From contig OZ038422.1 in assembly GCA_964036155.1 (NCBI GenBank), forward strand, positions 47,453,201-47,517,200: a stretch of DNA of 64,000 bases. The letters run 5' to 3'. A program made the position numbers and the translations under genes. Positions 48,318 to 61,100 of the stretch are shown here, one piece after another. The stretch's first letter is position 1. Each line of letters starts with the position of its first letter. The DNA comes from Diploscapter coronatus. Lineage: Eukaryota > Nematoda > Chromadorea > Rhabditida > Rhabditidae. Under the pieces are notes generated by a model. That model did no database searches, had not been told where the DNA came from, and saw only the letters and a list, made by a program, of their open reading frames with translations.

Positions 48318-50132
48318 TAAAAGTATGCCTCGAAATAGCAGTTTTTGAGTGAATTTGGCTCCGCCCATTTTGACCTTTTCACCATCTCGTCTAGTTCTTC
48401 TGTATACCGTTGGCTCCACCCACCACCCGTTCGCTTTCACCTTATTTATTTTAGTGGGCTACGGTAAGCTACGCCCCTTTTGCAATATACTGCAAAATCC
48501 GGGCGCGGTTCGCCGCTTCCCAACTCCTTCGTTCGACTTCCACACCCCCTCTAAACGGCTATTACATGGTTTTTTCGTTGTCAGATGATTTTCATTTTCA
48601 GTGTTTTATTCGGATATCGTCCTATTTTATTTTCTATTTCTTCATTATTTTGGCGTTTCTAAATGAGTTCCTTATTTCTTTTCGATATATGAGTTTCTAG
48701 TTCGTTTTTAAACGTATTCTTCATTTTCTTTGTGGAAATTTTTATTTCCGTTCCTTATAGATTAAAAATGAAAAATACTAATTTTTGTGTTTTGTAAATT
48801 CGCGATTCGTTTTACTATTCTCGATAAAAGTGTTTTAAAAAAAATTGATATTATTCTTGATTTATTATTTATTTCATACATGGTAGCCTCATCAGCCATG
48901 CTCGTATACTTTATCTTTTTTTTATCGATTTTTCGGATATCACTTGTGATGAAAGGCGATTTTCAAAACATGTTTGGAAAAGTGGTTTTGAAAATGTCGT
49001 TTTTTATCGTTAAGTGATCGTTTTTTCCGTCAGTACTGATTTTATCACTTTACCCACAAATCGCGTGTCCCTTTAAACACTGAGTTTTGGTCCCATCACC
49101 CGATGAAAGTGCACAGAAACTCGTAAATTTACGACAGTTTTTGAAATTTCGACTAAATTCTCGTATTTTTACAGGTTCAAAGTGCATAAAACTAGGATTT
49201 TACATATCAAGTTCCATCATATATATTCTGTAAGCTTCATTTTTCCAAGCCTCACCAAGGCTTATCCTTGATTTTTCTCCAGAAATGTTTAAATTTTCTA
49301 AAAACTTGAAGATTCTGCCCCAAGCGTAAATTTTTTGATTGATTTTGACAGTCCACGGTCTTTGTTAGCCCCTTTTCGATTTTGATGATGATTTATTTGG
49401 AATAAATTTGAAAACGTTTGGTTTTAGCAAGTTTGTGATATTTTTAGTTTTTGGATAGATGCTGTGTGTTACAAAAATTCATGCATTTCAGATGATACTC
49501 GACAAATTATTGAGTTTTTTAGTCTTTCGTTTTCAAAACTAAAAAAAACGCTAAAAATTTCATTTGTTTTTTATTTCTACCCAATACTTTTCTTTCTTCT
49601 CATATTTTTTGAATCTTCTTTAGAATTGCAGTAAAGTTTTCATGCATGACACACCATCTTTTGAATTCTCCTTTCGAAAAATACCCCGTATTTTCAAGAG
49701 AGGGAAAGAAGAATGTAAAGTTTTTCTTTGCGTTCTTTCAACGAGTGACCACAATTCTCTCCTCCCCTTCCCGCCAATACACATTCAAATCCACATGCTA
49801 TGCAAGATACAAGATACCAGGGTCATTGTACTCGTCTTCTTTCGACCCTCCTAAGATCCCACACTATCTTCCCTTCTTTCGCATATCCCATCTCTATATG
49901 ACTTGCATTGTTCTGTACTCCATATAGTGTGTGCTTTATAATTTCCGGTTTCACCCCTATGCTTTAGCATGTATGATGAGAAAGTCACGTTTCATTTCCT
50001 CCTCTACTATCTCAATCTGTAATTTATCCTGATATATCCCATTTTATCCCTTCCCCAGAGCAGACGTTCAGCCGTTCCACGCGACCGACCGTTCCCTTCT
50101 ATTCATTTATCCTCGATTTATCGATTTTCCCG

Positions 50133-50275
50133 GATATATGAAATTCCTAGACAGTAAATCCTTGGACAATTCTATTACAATGGCAGTATATTGATCTAGG
50201 GTATATGAAATCTCTTCTAATTTTCATATAGAGGTGGAAAATTTATCCCATGATATATGAAATCTCTTGCCTTTT
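50133..50275. repeat. Short repeated word ATATATGAAATCTCT
   Basis: Three close copies (GATATATGAAATTCCT at about 50133, GTATATGAAATCTCTTC at about 50201, GATATATGAAATCTCTTGC at about 50257) with 55-70-bp spacing, plus one more at about 38889. Confidence 0.55.
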
Positions 50276-52429
50276 TAATTTTTACCGGTCTGTACAAAGA
50301 GTGTGAATTTCACCTCTTCAAAGCATACCAATGTTTTGCATATTTTCTACGGCCCTCCCCCCAAAATATGATGTTGTTGTGCCCTCGCTTTCTCTATTTA
50401 CACTGTATATTCAGAGGGCAAATTTCTTTTTCTCTGACTCTTTTTCTCTCATTTTTCTATAATATTTCTCCTTTCATCTTTCTCTTCTTTCTCTCTCTCT
50501 CTCACTCTCTATATCTTTTCCTGTTGGCTTCCGAACGCCTCTGGCTCTTTGTGCGTTCGCAATTTTAGAGATTGTCCCCTACTTCTTTGCACCCTCTCAA
50601 ATTCGCACTCTCTCGGACTTCGAATCTAGAAAATCCAGATTTATGATATCCGTTTTCGTAGGGAGTAGGTTAAAATTGGAATGAGATTTTGGTCATTTTT
50701 GAAAATAATAAGATTTATTCTGACTTTTGACAAAAATCGGTTTTTGGATAGATTCAAACTCTCGAAAAACCAACATTTTGCAACATTCCCCTTAACTTTG
50801 TGCCAATTTCCAGCTCCGCTTCACTGCCCTTTATAGTCAAAACTTATGGCGATTTCATCGGAAATGATGGACTTTCCGCTTTTTTTTCTCTATTCCTTTT
50901 CAACTTTCTTTCCTCCTCTTTCTTCGTAGTGGAATTTTGGAGAGCCCCTTTGCATTTTCAATGGATCAAGAGAAAAGATAAGGGACGGGCTTTATTTTTC
51001 ATTCTTGTGCTATTTTCACTCGTTCTTTTCAAAAATAATGTATTTTGCTTTTATTTTAAAATAGTTTTCTTTAAAAAGTGATTTTTATCCAATTTTATCT
51101 CAGACTCCATTTTTTTCAGGATGGTCCCCCTTTTCTCATCCTCTAGTCCTCTTTCGAAGACCTCTTTGCCCGGCCTTTTGTTCGAGAATGAATTCCGAAT
51201 TTCAAGCTCTCGATTTTCATGGGAATTTTATCGGTCAGAAAGCGAAAATATCGCGAATTTCTAAATTTGTACAATTTCGAGAGAAAACGTTGGAAGAATA
51301 ATTTTCGCGCTAAAGCGGCTAATAATTTTGTTGTTTTCCAAAAATGAATGTAGAAAAGGAATGTTGTTTTTGCCGTAGGGAAAATTGAAATACGCTATTG
51401 ATACAAACCGTTTTTTTTTTCTGAAACACGTCAAAAATCGTTCGGACACATTATTTTTGATTTCATAAATGAATTTCACAATATGGACATTATTTTCTCT
51501 AAAAATCTCATTTCTTATTGTTTTGAAACTTACTGAAATTTTACATTTTATTTTTGAATATCGTAAAAGCCCAGAACACTATTTTTTTTCTAAAAATTTC
51601 AATTCTTTTGAAACCTACCTGAAAATTAGCTGAATTTTGCCAGATTTTGAAAGTCCCGTAAATTTTTCCGTCTTTAAGACAGGCACTTGGCTTGTAATTC
51701 CGATTTCGCTAAGTGCTATCGGAACATGTAAAAAGCGGTGTGTAACATCGACGCTCGAATGTTTTCGAATGAATGTTCGGATGCTCCGATTTCAGTGCTC
51801 AAGCCCAAGCGCTAAATCACTTTATATCCCCTACTCCGATTTATTTCGGTCCCCTTTATCCATTCTTTTATCTTCGCGCTTTCAAAAAGCACTAAAAGTT
51901 GATTCAATCCTAAGAAGTTGTATTTTTTCAGATTTTTTCTTGTAAATTTGACCATTTTCCCCAAAACCTTATTTAGGAAAAAAGCTAGATCTTGCCGTAT
52001 AAAACAAGATCTTCATTCTTTCCTGTCTTATGTTAAAGTCGCGTGCCTGACCGCTCTTATCAAATTCCTTATCAAAAAGAATATCGTTTTCTCTAATCCC
52101 TCTAAAATTCGGCACTATTTTGTGAAAAGCGGGAGATTTCCATCAATGATATCTTTGTTTCAGCGGCCGTTGTTGATCGGAATTTTTATTCGATTTGCGA
52201 GTTTTTATGAGTGAAAGCTGTCAAATTATTATGAAAAACCCTCTGGTTTTATGGGCTATTTGAAATTGAAAATCCAGCTAAAAATTGCATTTGAAGGAGA
52301 ACTTTTGTTTTTTATTCTGTGATGATGAGCCTACTAAAGTTATCATTCATATTGATCCCCTCTATCTTTTGAAACTTTGTTACTCAAAATTTTTGAAATT
52401 TCGAAAATTCAGAAATAACCTCAAACTAA

Positions 52430-52622
52430 GGGCGCGTTCATACTTAGTTGCATGCAACTTGCAATTCGCGTGCAACTCGGCGAAATAGTATGAGAAACGC
52501 GGAGAGTGGCCAAATTGCAGCAAGTTGCATGCAATTTTGTCCATTCATTCTCTCTTCATTTTCCGCGCTATTTTGAGCGAGTTGCAAGTTGCATGCAACT
52601 GCAACTAAGTATGAACGGGCCC
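52430..52622. mobile_element. MITE with TAA target duplication
   Basis: 193 bp. Ends GGGCGCGTTCATAC and, inverted, GGGCCCGTTCATAC. Pairing continues through TTAGTTGCATGCAACTTGCAA for about 40 bp. TAA abuts both ends (52427-52429 and 52623-52625). Same family as 18147-18300 by terminal motif. It is non-coding. Confidence 0.8.
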
Positions 52623-53420
52623 TAACAAATTAAATTTGTTTATTGTTTCTCTTTCTGCAGGAGTCTTCTTCGGTTAATCTGGTCTGTTTTTGCTATTTTT
52701 GTTAGTCACTTGCTTTTCCTTCACTAAACGATTCCCTTTTAGAGCTTTAGAAGAGGGCTTAGAAGGGAGGTTTGAAAATGTGCTAGCCAAATGCTTCGGC
52801 TACTTGATGCACGGCGAATTTTTATCGTTTATTGACTCTCGCCTCTTTGTCTATGTTTAACATAGGAAGGGGAAGAGACGCAGAATTAATCAAATTCGCC
52901 TTCAAACTTCCCCAAGTTCAAGCTGAATTATGCAACCCCATAAAACTGACATTGTTTTTCGTTTGACACTAAATTTATTGTTTATCGCGCTAATGCTATG
53001 TCTTTTCTAGAGCAAATGTCAAGGAGAATTTGTAACTCACTGCATTTCCTTTGGTCATTTTATGGGCATTTTTCCCGACAATATGCTAGCGTAAAAGTAG
53101 TAATTACGTTAGCGCATAAGAAAGGCTAATCCCAAGATTCTTGCTTTACTTTTCTTCGAATCTTGTGAAAATTCGGAAAAAAGTAGTTTTCAACAATGTC
53201 TTTACTATAATTACGGTTTTTTTTTTTAGAAATCTCGTAAACCTTGGAAGGCCAGGTTAACAAGGTAAAAAATCGAAAACGTAATCTTTCTCGAGAGGTC
53301 TGGTTTCTAGGTTTATTACTTCTTGATCGTTTTGTATAGGAATTCTTTCGAAACTGGAACATCACGCCCTTTTATAGAGTGATGGATTAGTTTTAGCCTC
53401 TCGCCGCCATATTTTACTTA

Positions 53421-54231
53421 CTAGGGAAGCATCTGACCTCGTCCTGGCGATATGAAAAACGGATACTACCATCGTGTTCTTCATGAAATTCTGATTCGAA
53501 ACATGTAAAAATTAGCTGCCATCGAAGACGGTTTTGCGTGCTAGGACCCGTCGAAAAATTAAAACGAACTTCATTGCTCACCTAGGCCGGTCTTGAGGGA
53601 AAGAAGACATGAGCAGCGCGGTGCAGTGGTAGTGAGATGAGGACGAGAAGAAGGGATGCTATGCCTTGTGTTACTATATTTTTATCCTTTCAAGAATTGA
53701 TACCCAAATACTTTTGCAAAAATTATTTCATAATATTTTTTGCATAAAAGTATAAATATAGTGATATAATGCCTCGACTTATTATATATTATATGTCGTT
53801 ATTAGATTATCACTTTCCTGTATTATTATTTTTCGCATTGATTCAAATGATTTTTCTTTGTAAAAATTAATAAATCAAGGCATTACACAATTATATCATG
53901 CTAATTTATGCAAAAATATGACGGAATAATTTTTGCAAAAGTATTCGGGTATCAATCCTTGAAAGGATAAAAATATAGTAACACAAGGCATAGCATCCCT
54001 TCTTCTCGTCCTCATCTCACTACCACTGCACCGCGCTGCTCATGTCTTCTTTCCCTCAAGACCGGCCTAGGTGAGCAATGAAGTTCGTTTTAATTTTTCG
54101 ACGGGTCCTAGCACGCAAAACCGTCTTCGATGGCAGCTAATTTTTACATGTTTCGAATCAGAATTTCATGAAGAACACGATGGTAGTATCCGTTTTTCAT
54201 ATCGCCAGGACGAGGTCAGATGCTTCCCTAG
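53421..54231. mobile_element. 811-bp near-perfect palindromic transposon
   Basis: Two arms of about 365 bp, starting CTAGGGAAGCATCTGACC and ending with its exact reverse complement, surround an AT-rich centre of about 80 bp. The outer 265 bp of the arms appear identical; differences accumulate toward the centre. TTA abuts both ends (53418-53420 and 54232-54234), a 3-bp TWA-type duplication. No reading frame resembles a transposase, so it is non-autonomous. The near-identity suggests recent insertion or arm-to-arm gene conversion. Confidence 0.85.
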
Positions 54232-55114
54232 TTAGACGTTCATATTTTATCTCCCGACATTTTTTTCTTTTCCCGTAAAATTTACTTTCAGCTATTGTGT
54301 AGGTCTAGAAAAAAACTCATAAATCACCCTGGTTTTCGAGAGGTCCACCTTCAAGGTAGTTAATATTTTTTGGAACGGCTAAAAATTGACCGAAAATCAA
54401 TTTTCCCTGCGTTTGCGATCAACTGTTTGATAAACTAGGCTAAAATCAGTGAATAAAAGTTTTCTGCCGGGAAAAATAGCATTTTTCAATTATGCGCACT
54501 CATCCAGAAACAAGCTAGTTTTTCCCCTCTCTTTCGCGCAGTTTTCATTAGAGTGCGCTTATTAAAAATAGCAGTACGGAAGGCACAAAGACAAAGAGCC
54601 AAGGAGTAATGCGCAAAGATGCATTATTTTCTCGCCTGAAACTTATTTTACAAAAACTGATATCTATAATTTTTCTTTGAAAAATAAAAAATACTTTTCC
54701 AAAAATCGGATCCCATAACGATTTCTCGTATTGGTTTTATAGCTTGCTCTGTTCAACATTTTATAAGATGATAGGAAATGTTGTATTTATCGAATGTTTT
54801 GAGAGAACAGTCCATAAAACGGTGTTTGTGACTGTTCAGACCCTTATTTGTGGATTTTACGGAATGGAGGATGCGATCTTGCTCTTTTCCTTGCTTTCCT
54901 AGTTTTTCCTTCTTCCTATCTTTCTTTATGTCTCATTCTACGAGTCATCCCCAGCCCCTCCCCTTTGACAATTCTCGCCCTCTTTTTCAAGTCGTACTTC
55001 GACTTTTAGCCTGGTTTTTACATATTTTCTTTTTCTTGTTATTATTTTTCACTGAAAATGCGCGATTTTTCGCGGAATTTTGAGTTTCGGGGATTCTGAT
55101 GATTTTTTCATTTT

Positions 55115-55117
55115 CAG
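55115..55117 (+). other. Probable spliced-leader acceptor of the I-BAR gene
   Basis: TTTTCATTTTCAG ends 39 bases before the ATG with no upstream coding exon. It could instead end a 5' UTR intron. Confidence 0.45.
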
Positions 55118-55156
55118 GAACGTTGAAAGATCGAAAATACGTTCTTCGATTAACAA

Positions 55157-58100
55157 ATGGACCCCGATTTGGAATTCAACACCTTGGCCGCCGTTTCTCA
55201 AAGTGTCATCAACGATATCAAGGTCAGTGAAATTTTAACTCGCAAGGAAAAGTTAAACATTTGAAAATTCGGCCAGGCCAATGATTCAAAAATTGAAAAC
55301 CCCAAGGAGAAACATATCTTTAGTCAGAAACCTGTAAAATGTTGCTTTACCTCTAAAATGATCTAATCTTTCCGGGTGTCAATCAAAAATAGGTCTTCCA
55401 TCCAAATTTGGGCCCGAAATTCCTCCGAGATTTCATATTACGGACCTATTCTCAGGCCTCGGGAAGGGGGTCGATTATAATAGCTGACAGGATGATGCAT
55501 GGACTGGAGAAAATAGCCTCCGTCATTTTCGTGGGGTTTTAGAAAAGTGGAGTTTTTAAAGGTTTATTGGAAAACTACAAAAAGGATGTATTTTTTTTTC
55601 TAAAGTTTAATAAGATTTACAGAAATTTTAGACTTTTTTAGGGTTAGTTCAAAAAATCATGGGAAAATCTTTTTCTATCACAATTTTACGCATGGTATTT
55701 TCGGATTATGATACGCATTTTCATTTTTTGCCGTGAGATGATACGCTTTTCTGTATGCATTTGGAATTACGCGCATTTTTTGCTCTGTTTGGATAGGCGC
55801 ATTTCATATTTCTCGGGGGCAACTTGAAATTTCGGGCTCGTCTTTCATATTTACGCATATTTTTCGCCGGGAGTCGTAATTTACTACGGAAAACGTAAGG
55901 CGAGGATTAAATGAAGAAAAACGACGTTTTCCAGGGATTTTGATTGTTTACGCATTGGCGGAGAATTTTTGATACGAAAATGATTTTCTTGGAAATTTCG
56001 GGGAGGTTAAATTGTGTTTCAAGAAAAAATACTGATTTCCCGAAATTGAACACTTACTCTTCCTGAAACTTCTCATCATAAAATTTTCGAAGAAAAATAA
56101 AACGTTTTAAAAAAAAACTAATGCGTTTTATTTTCCTAAGATTTGTCAAAAATTTTGCACAATAAAAAATCAGTGTTTAATTTTCTTTTCTTGCATTTTT
56201 CTATCGTTTTTCGAGCACATGTACTTGAAAATTGGCCCTCGAGGCGAAATCTCTTCAGACTGGGTGGCAAGTGTCCGTTGTTTACATGGGAAAATAGAAA
56301 ACATTGCAGAAATTTTGTCGGAAAGAGAAAAGTTACAACTTTGTCGGCTTTTTGTATCATCATAAATCTGATCAGATGAGAAGAAGTTGGGATTTCTTAT
56401 CCTTTATCTTGTTTTTGGCACCAGACGTATTGTTAGGGGCTCCATTAATCTCAGGGCAATGACCAGTTGAAAGATAGGGGAATAAGGTGCGGCAGTAGAA
56501 AATAGCAAGATTTTAGAAGGGGAGATATAAAGATGGATGAAATATAGTGGAATTTTAGAGAGGAAAAGATGAAGAAAAGGTGAGATATAATCGTATTTTT
56601 GGAGAAGAAAGAAAAATCTTGTACTTTTTCATCTCTTTCTCGGGAAATACACTGGTCACTCTCCTCGCGCATCCGCAATTTTTATTGCATTCGATTTTTT
56701 GAGCGGCTTACCCTTGAACGCAGGGGGTAGAACGTCCTTTGGGACCAAGAGCCTGGTAGAAAGAACGGGCCAAGAGTGAGTACGAGTTGCCAAATATACA
56801 ACATATGAAATATGGAATTTGACGGATGGACATATTTGGGATTTTGCGCATTCTTGAAGAAAAAGGTTTTAGTTAGACTTCAAAAAGGTGGACTTCTTTT
56901 TCAGAAGACATAATATAGGTCTTGAAAAAATTGGTAGGTTTCAAGGAAGATTGACCCTATCCTCAAGATATCCATTTTGTTTACCATTTGATGTTCAACG
57001 TGTAAAAATTTTAAGATTGCCGCCTTTTTTAAATTGATAAATCTTGAGGTATCAAGGTTCCCCAAAAAGGGATAAAGTTAGTCAATAATGAGTCTTTTCG
57101 GCTGGCACACTTAGTTAACCGCTAGTGGGGAGTTGTTTAATGAAGTGGGCTTGGGCCATAATGGGATGAGACGGAGTGAACAGATTTTGGAGATGGAACG
57201 AGCGGAGGAGCAAGATCGGAGGAATTTTGATAGAATGTCCATGAAATTGAGAATAAAATAGGAAAAATTCTAAGATTGTAAAATTTTTAACCTCATCAAG
57301 TTTTTTTTTTGAAAATCTATAGACGCACGTGTATTCAATAAATAAATAGTAAGGAATCAATTTGTAAGATAAAGTTTGAAACTTCTCATTCAAAATCGCA
57401 TTTTCAATTGAGAAAATGACTTTTCTATTAACATGTGCAAACGATAAAGCCATTGAAAAGTTAACAATAAACATTCTCTTATAAAATTTTGAAACGTAAT
57501 GTAAGATTTTCCTTTAAGAACTCTCATCCCGCGTGGGAGACGGTGAATCAGAAGGCGTTGAAGTTGGCGACATCCCTCCGAAGCACCGTTCAGTGTCTGA
57601 CTGCCTTCGTGGATGCAGTCCAGAGCGTCACGGATTACGCCAATAATTTGAAAGGTCGGAATTTTGTTTCACTTTTATGAGAGAGGAAATGACTGATATT
57701 GGAGACTTTATTCTTCATTATTTATTGAAAATCTTGAAGCATTCTTCTTTCAACAAAACACCTATGCAGCGTGCCCAGTTCAATAGAAGCCTTGTTGTAT
57801 AAGATTATGTGAACGTACTATGATTTTTTTTGTTTAAAATTTACATTTCCCAAAGTATCAATTCGCTAATAGCCTATTGTATCAAGGAATATTTTGAAAC
57901 AGATTCTCAAGCAAATACAGTTTTTCCTAAATCTTTAAATTGAATTTTTCAGGTGCTACAAGGGACATCGGTGCGTGCATGACCCGAGTGTGCATGAGAG
58001 AGCGAGTTCTGGAGACGAGACTCCGAGCCATGGCTGACTCGCTAAGTGAACAGTTGGTGACTACGGTACAGGGCAAGACCGCATTCTGGAAACAACGAAC

Positions 58101-61100
58101 CACAGATCTGGAGAAGATCTGCGTCAAGCACAATAAGAAGGCGAGATTTTGAAAATCCTAAAATTATTCCAGAATTATAAGAGGAGTTTATGAGATTGAG
58201 AAGAAAATTTGCGAGGCACAGTAAGAAAATGGGAAAACTTGGGATTAAAAAACACTTTTACGAAATATACTGGGTTACTAGGAAAATTCATAAGCTAAAT
58301 TGGAGATTTTGTGAAAGATAGTAAGTTGAACTTATACCTTTCTGCTTTTGAACTGACCCTCTCTATAAAAATCAAATTTTTAATTTTAAACTCTGATCAA
58401 ATTTTACGAAATTAATCGAAGAGCTTTTTTTTTTTTTTAATTTTTCTTAATGAAGGAATTATCAATCCGATTTAACTCATCATCTTTTAAATTCAATTTG
58501 AAACTTACATGAAAACTTTCTCAAATTTCAACTTTTCAGGCCCGCAACCGCAAGACACTCCTGGACCCGAGCACTTTGGTGGAGCAGCGTGAACTCTGCG
58601 CTCAGGTTCTTGCCGAACAGAGGTTGCAATTCGCATTTTTCGTCAGCTCCGTCATGTCTTTTCTGGTAAAAATTTCATCACTTTGAAAACAAAAATGGTC
58701 GAATGCCAAAACTGTTCATGAAAAATGATTTTTATCGATTTTCAGAACACGGAAATTGCAACGCTTGAAGAGGGAGCCCATATCAGACAGGTCACGGAGA
58801 GCCTCGAGAGCACACTGCAGGTAAAATTTTAAAAAATGTTCCAAAATTTGAAGTTACCAAAATGATAAACTCTAAAACTATATATTCATGATCGTTTGTG
58901 TAATAGGATGTGAAAGCTTTTTTCCAAGGCTTTTAAATGATAAGTTTTAAGAAGAAAACCTTCGTTGTTCATGTGTTTTTATTTTCTTCAAAAGCTGAAA
59001 ATTACGCTATTTCCAGCACGTCGACGGTCCATCTCTGATTTCTGGCATCGTTTCTGACATTAGCCAAGGCTCGGAGGGAGCTTGGAAAAGGTGTCTCGAC
59101 AAAGCAAACAGGTAAACTTCATAAAGATACTGTAATCTAAAAATAAAAGCCCCGCTCTACTATTTGCGATATTTCTTGAAGGGGACTTCTATTATTTTCA
59201 AACGTTTACTATTTTTAAAATCTATGAGTTTGATTTAGCAGTTTTCTCGCGAGTGAAGCCGCGTCGTCTTCAAACTATTCGTCGAGCGATGTCTCATTCA
59301 ATATCTCCAGAGCTACGACCCCAGCCTGCCCAGGTATTTTTAAGTCTCAAAAGTTTGTGAAGAGTTTGAATTTTTAATGTTGCAACTAAGTTTCGGAGAA
59401 ATTACAAATTGAAAGTGAAGTTTAGAATTCGTTAGTAATAAAAGAACGGATAACTATTTCAAAACAAAAACAAATAAAATGAATCATGTTCCATTTATTC
59501 ATCTAAATTTCTCAGAATTTTATAATTAAAGGTCTAAAAATTTGAATCCGATCGATCTTATCTCTTATTGAAGAACAAAATTTCGAAAGCCCAACAACTA
59601 TGTTTCAGACCTGAACGGCACACCCGCGTTCAAGCGACCCTCTACCCTTTCCGGACTGCAACTAATGCAGTCGAATGGGGAAGGGACTAATGGATCAGGA
59701 CAAATAGGTGGGGTCTATCAAATTGCCCAACTCGGGAAACCCCCACTGCAGAGAAGATCGTCCGAGAAAAGTCTCACGAAGGTATGGATTTGAGAGAATT
59801 CGAAAAGAAATGTTTATACTTTATCAAGCGCCAGACAATCCTCCCCAATTGTGTAAAGAACTTTTGAACACATTCCGAAAAATTTTTTAAAATATACGCA
59901 AAATTGAAATTTATAAAATGAATTTCTTAAAATCATAAACAAGTCATTCATTCGATTACAATTGAAACTTATTCAAGATCTTCTTTGGATTATTTATTAG
60001 AAAAAAATATGTCCAAAAATTTCAGGTCTCTCCCCCTTCTCCTCCAATGAATGCTACTGGAAATGGAACGATGAATGGGGAGAAATGTCAGTCCCAGAAT
60101 CAATCGCCCCTGCAGCAAATTCATTCGGTCCATCATCCATCCATTTTGGCTGCGAGAAGTCAGGGATTGGTCCAGAGAAATGGAAATGCGGTCGTGTATC
60201 CGAGGGTAAGTAGGAGAATTTTTGGATTTTGAATCAATTTTTTTTTTTATAGTATAGAGGGTCATCTTTGAATTTTACATTTTGTAAAGGATATGATTTT
60301 TTTTCAAACATAACTACATTATTTGTAGAACTCGACGAACGGTTTCGCGGGCACCCCTATGTGCTCCTATGCGCCGAGCTCTTCAACTTCCAGTTCAGAA
60401 GCGCCTTCTTCTGCTGCATTTATCGCGGAAACTATTCAGCAAATCGGTAAATTTGACTTTTGGTAATTGCAAAAAAATTCATGACATGCTAACGTGTAAA
60501 ATGGCGTAGAAATACCAATTTATTAGATTTGTTCGTCTTTCTGATAGGACTTTGTGCGTTTCTCAACTATTTTTCTTGTCTTTGATTTTTAAAGTTAATG
60601 AATTCTTTTAGATCAATCTTCATGTTTCTTGATATATATATATATATATTTTTTTAATTTATCCATTTTCCAGACCAACTCGGCTCGGACCTGGAGAACT
60701 ACTGTATCGCCACCGAACAGCAGCATTTGATGATGCAATTGGCGAAGAACAACAATGCGTCGCCTTTGCAGAACGGACAAAATGGGGAGACGCCCACTTT
60801 CGAACTGCCCAATGGAAGCACAAAAGAAAAGGAAGAGGTGAGTTTTATTTAAAAAAAAAAAGTTGATGACCTAAATATCTATGAAAATTGAAAACGTATG
60901 TTTTCAAAAATCACATTATTAGTATTCATTTGAAAAGAGCGATAATGAGTCCAATCGACCGATGAAAAATGAGTGAATTTCCAGAAACGCTTCTCGCACC
61001 CCGCGCCGCCCACCTCGCTGCTGCTCGACTACGCCACAGTCAATGTGTCGACGTTCTACAACAACCAGATTGCGGGAACCATCCCTAGACCGCCTTCGGT

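Larger units (their letters stand above)
47848..55156. other. 7.3-kb spacer upstream of the I-BAR gene
   Basis: No coding exon was recognised. The + strand is T- and CT-rich through most of it (for example 50380-50600 with a CT run at 50491-50510), as in the introns of + genes here, so part may be a transcribed leader of the I-BAR gene. It holds a 45-bp element (48273), a MITE (52430), a large palindrome (53421) and a repeated word ATATATGAAATCTCT (50133-50275). Confidence 0.6.

Noticed and set aside
53600..53650. tRNA A-box-like GCGCGGTGCAGTGGTAGTGAG in the large palindrome
   Set aside because: No B box at the right distance and no cloverleaf could be drawn, so a tRNA-derived SINE was not supported.
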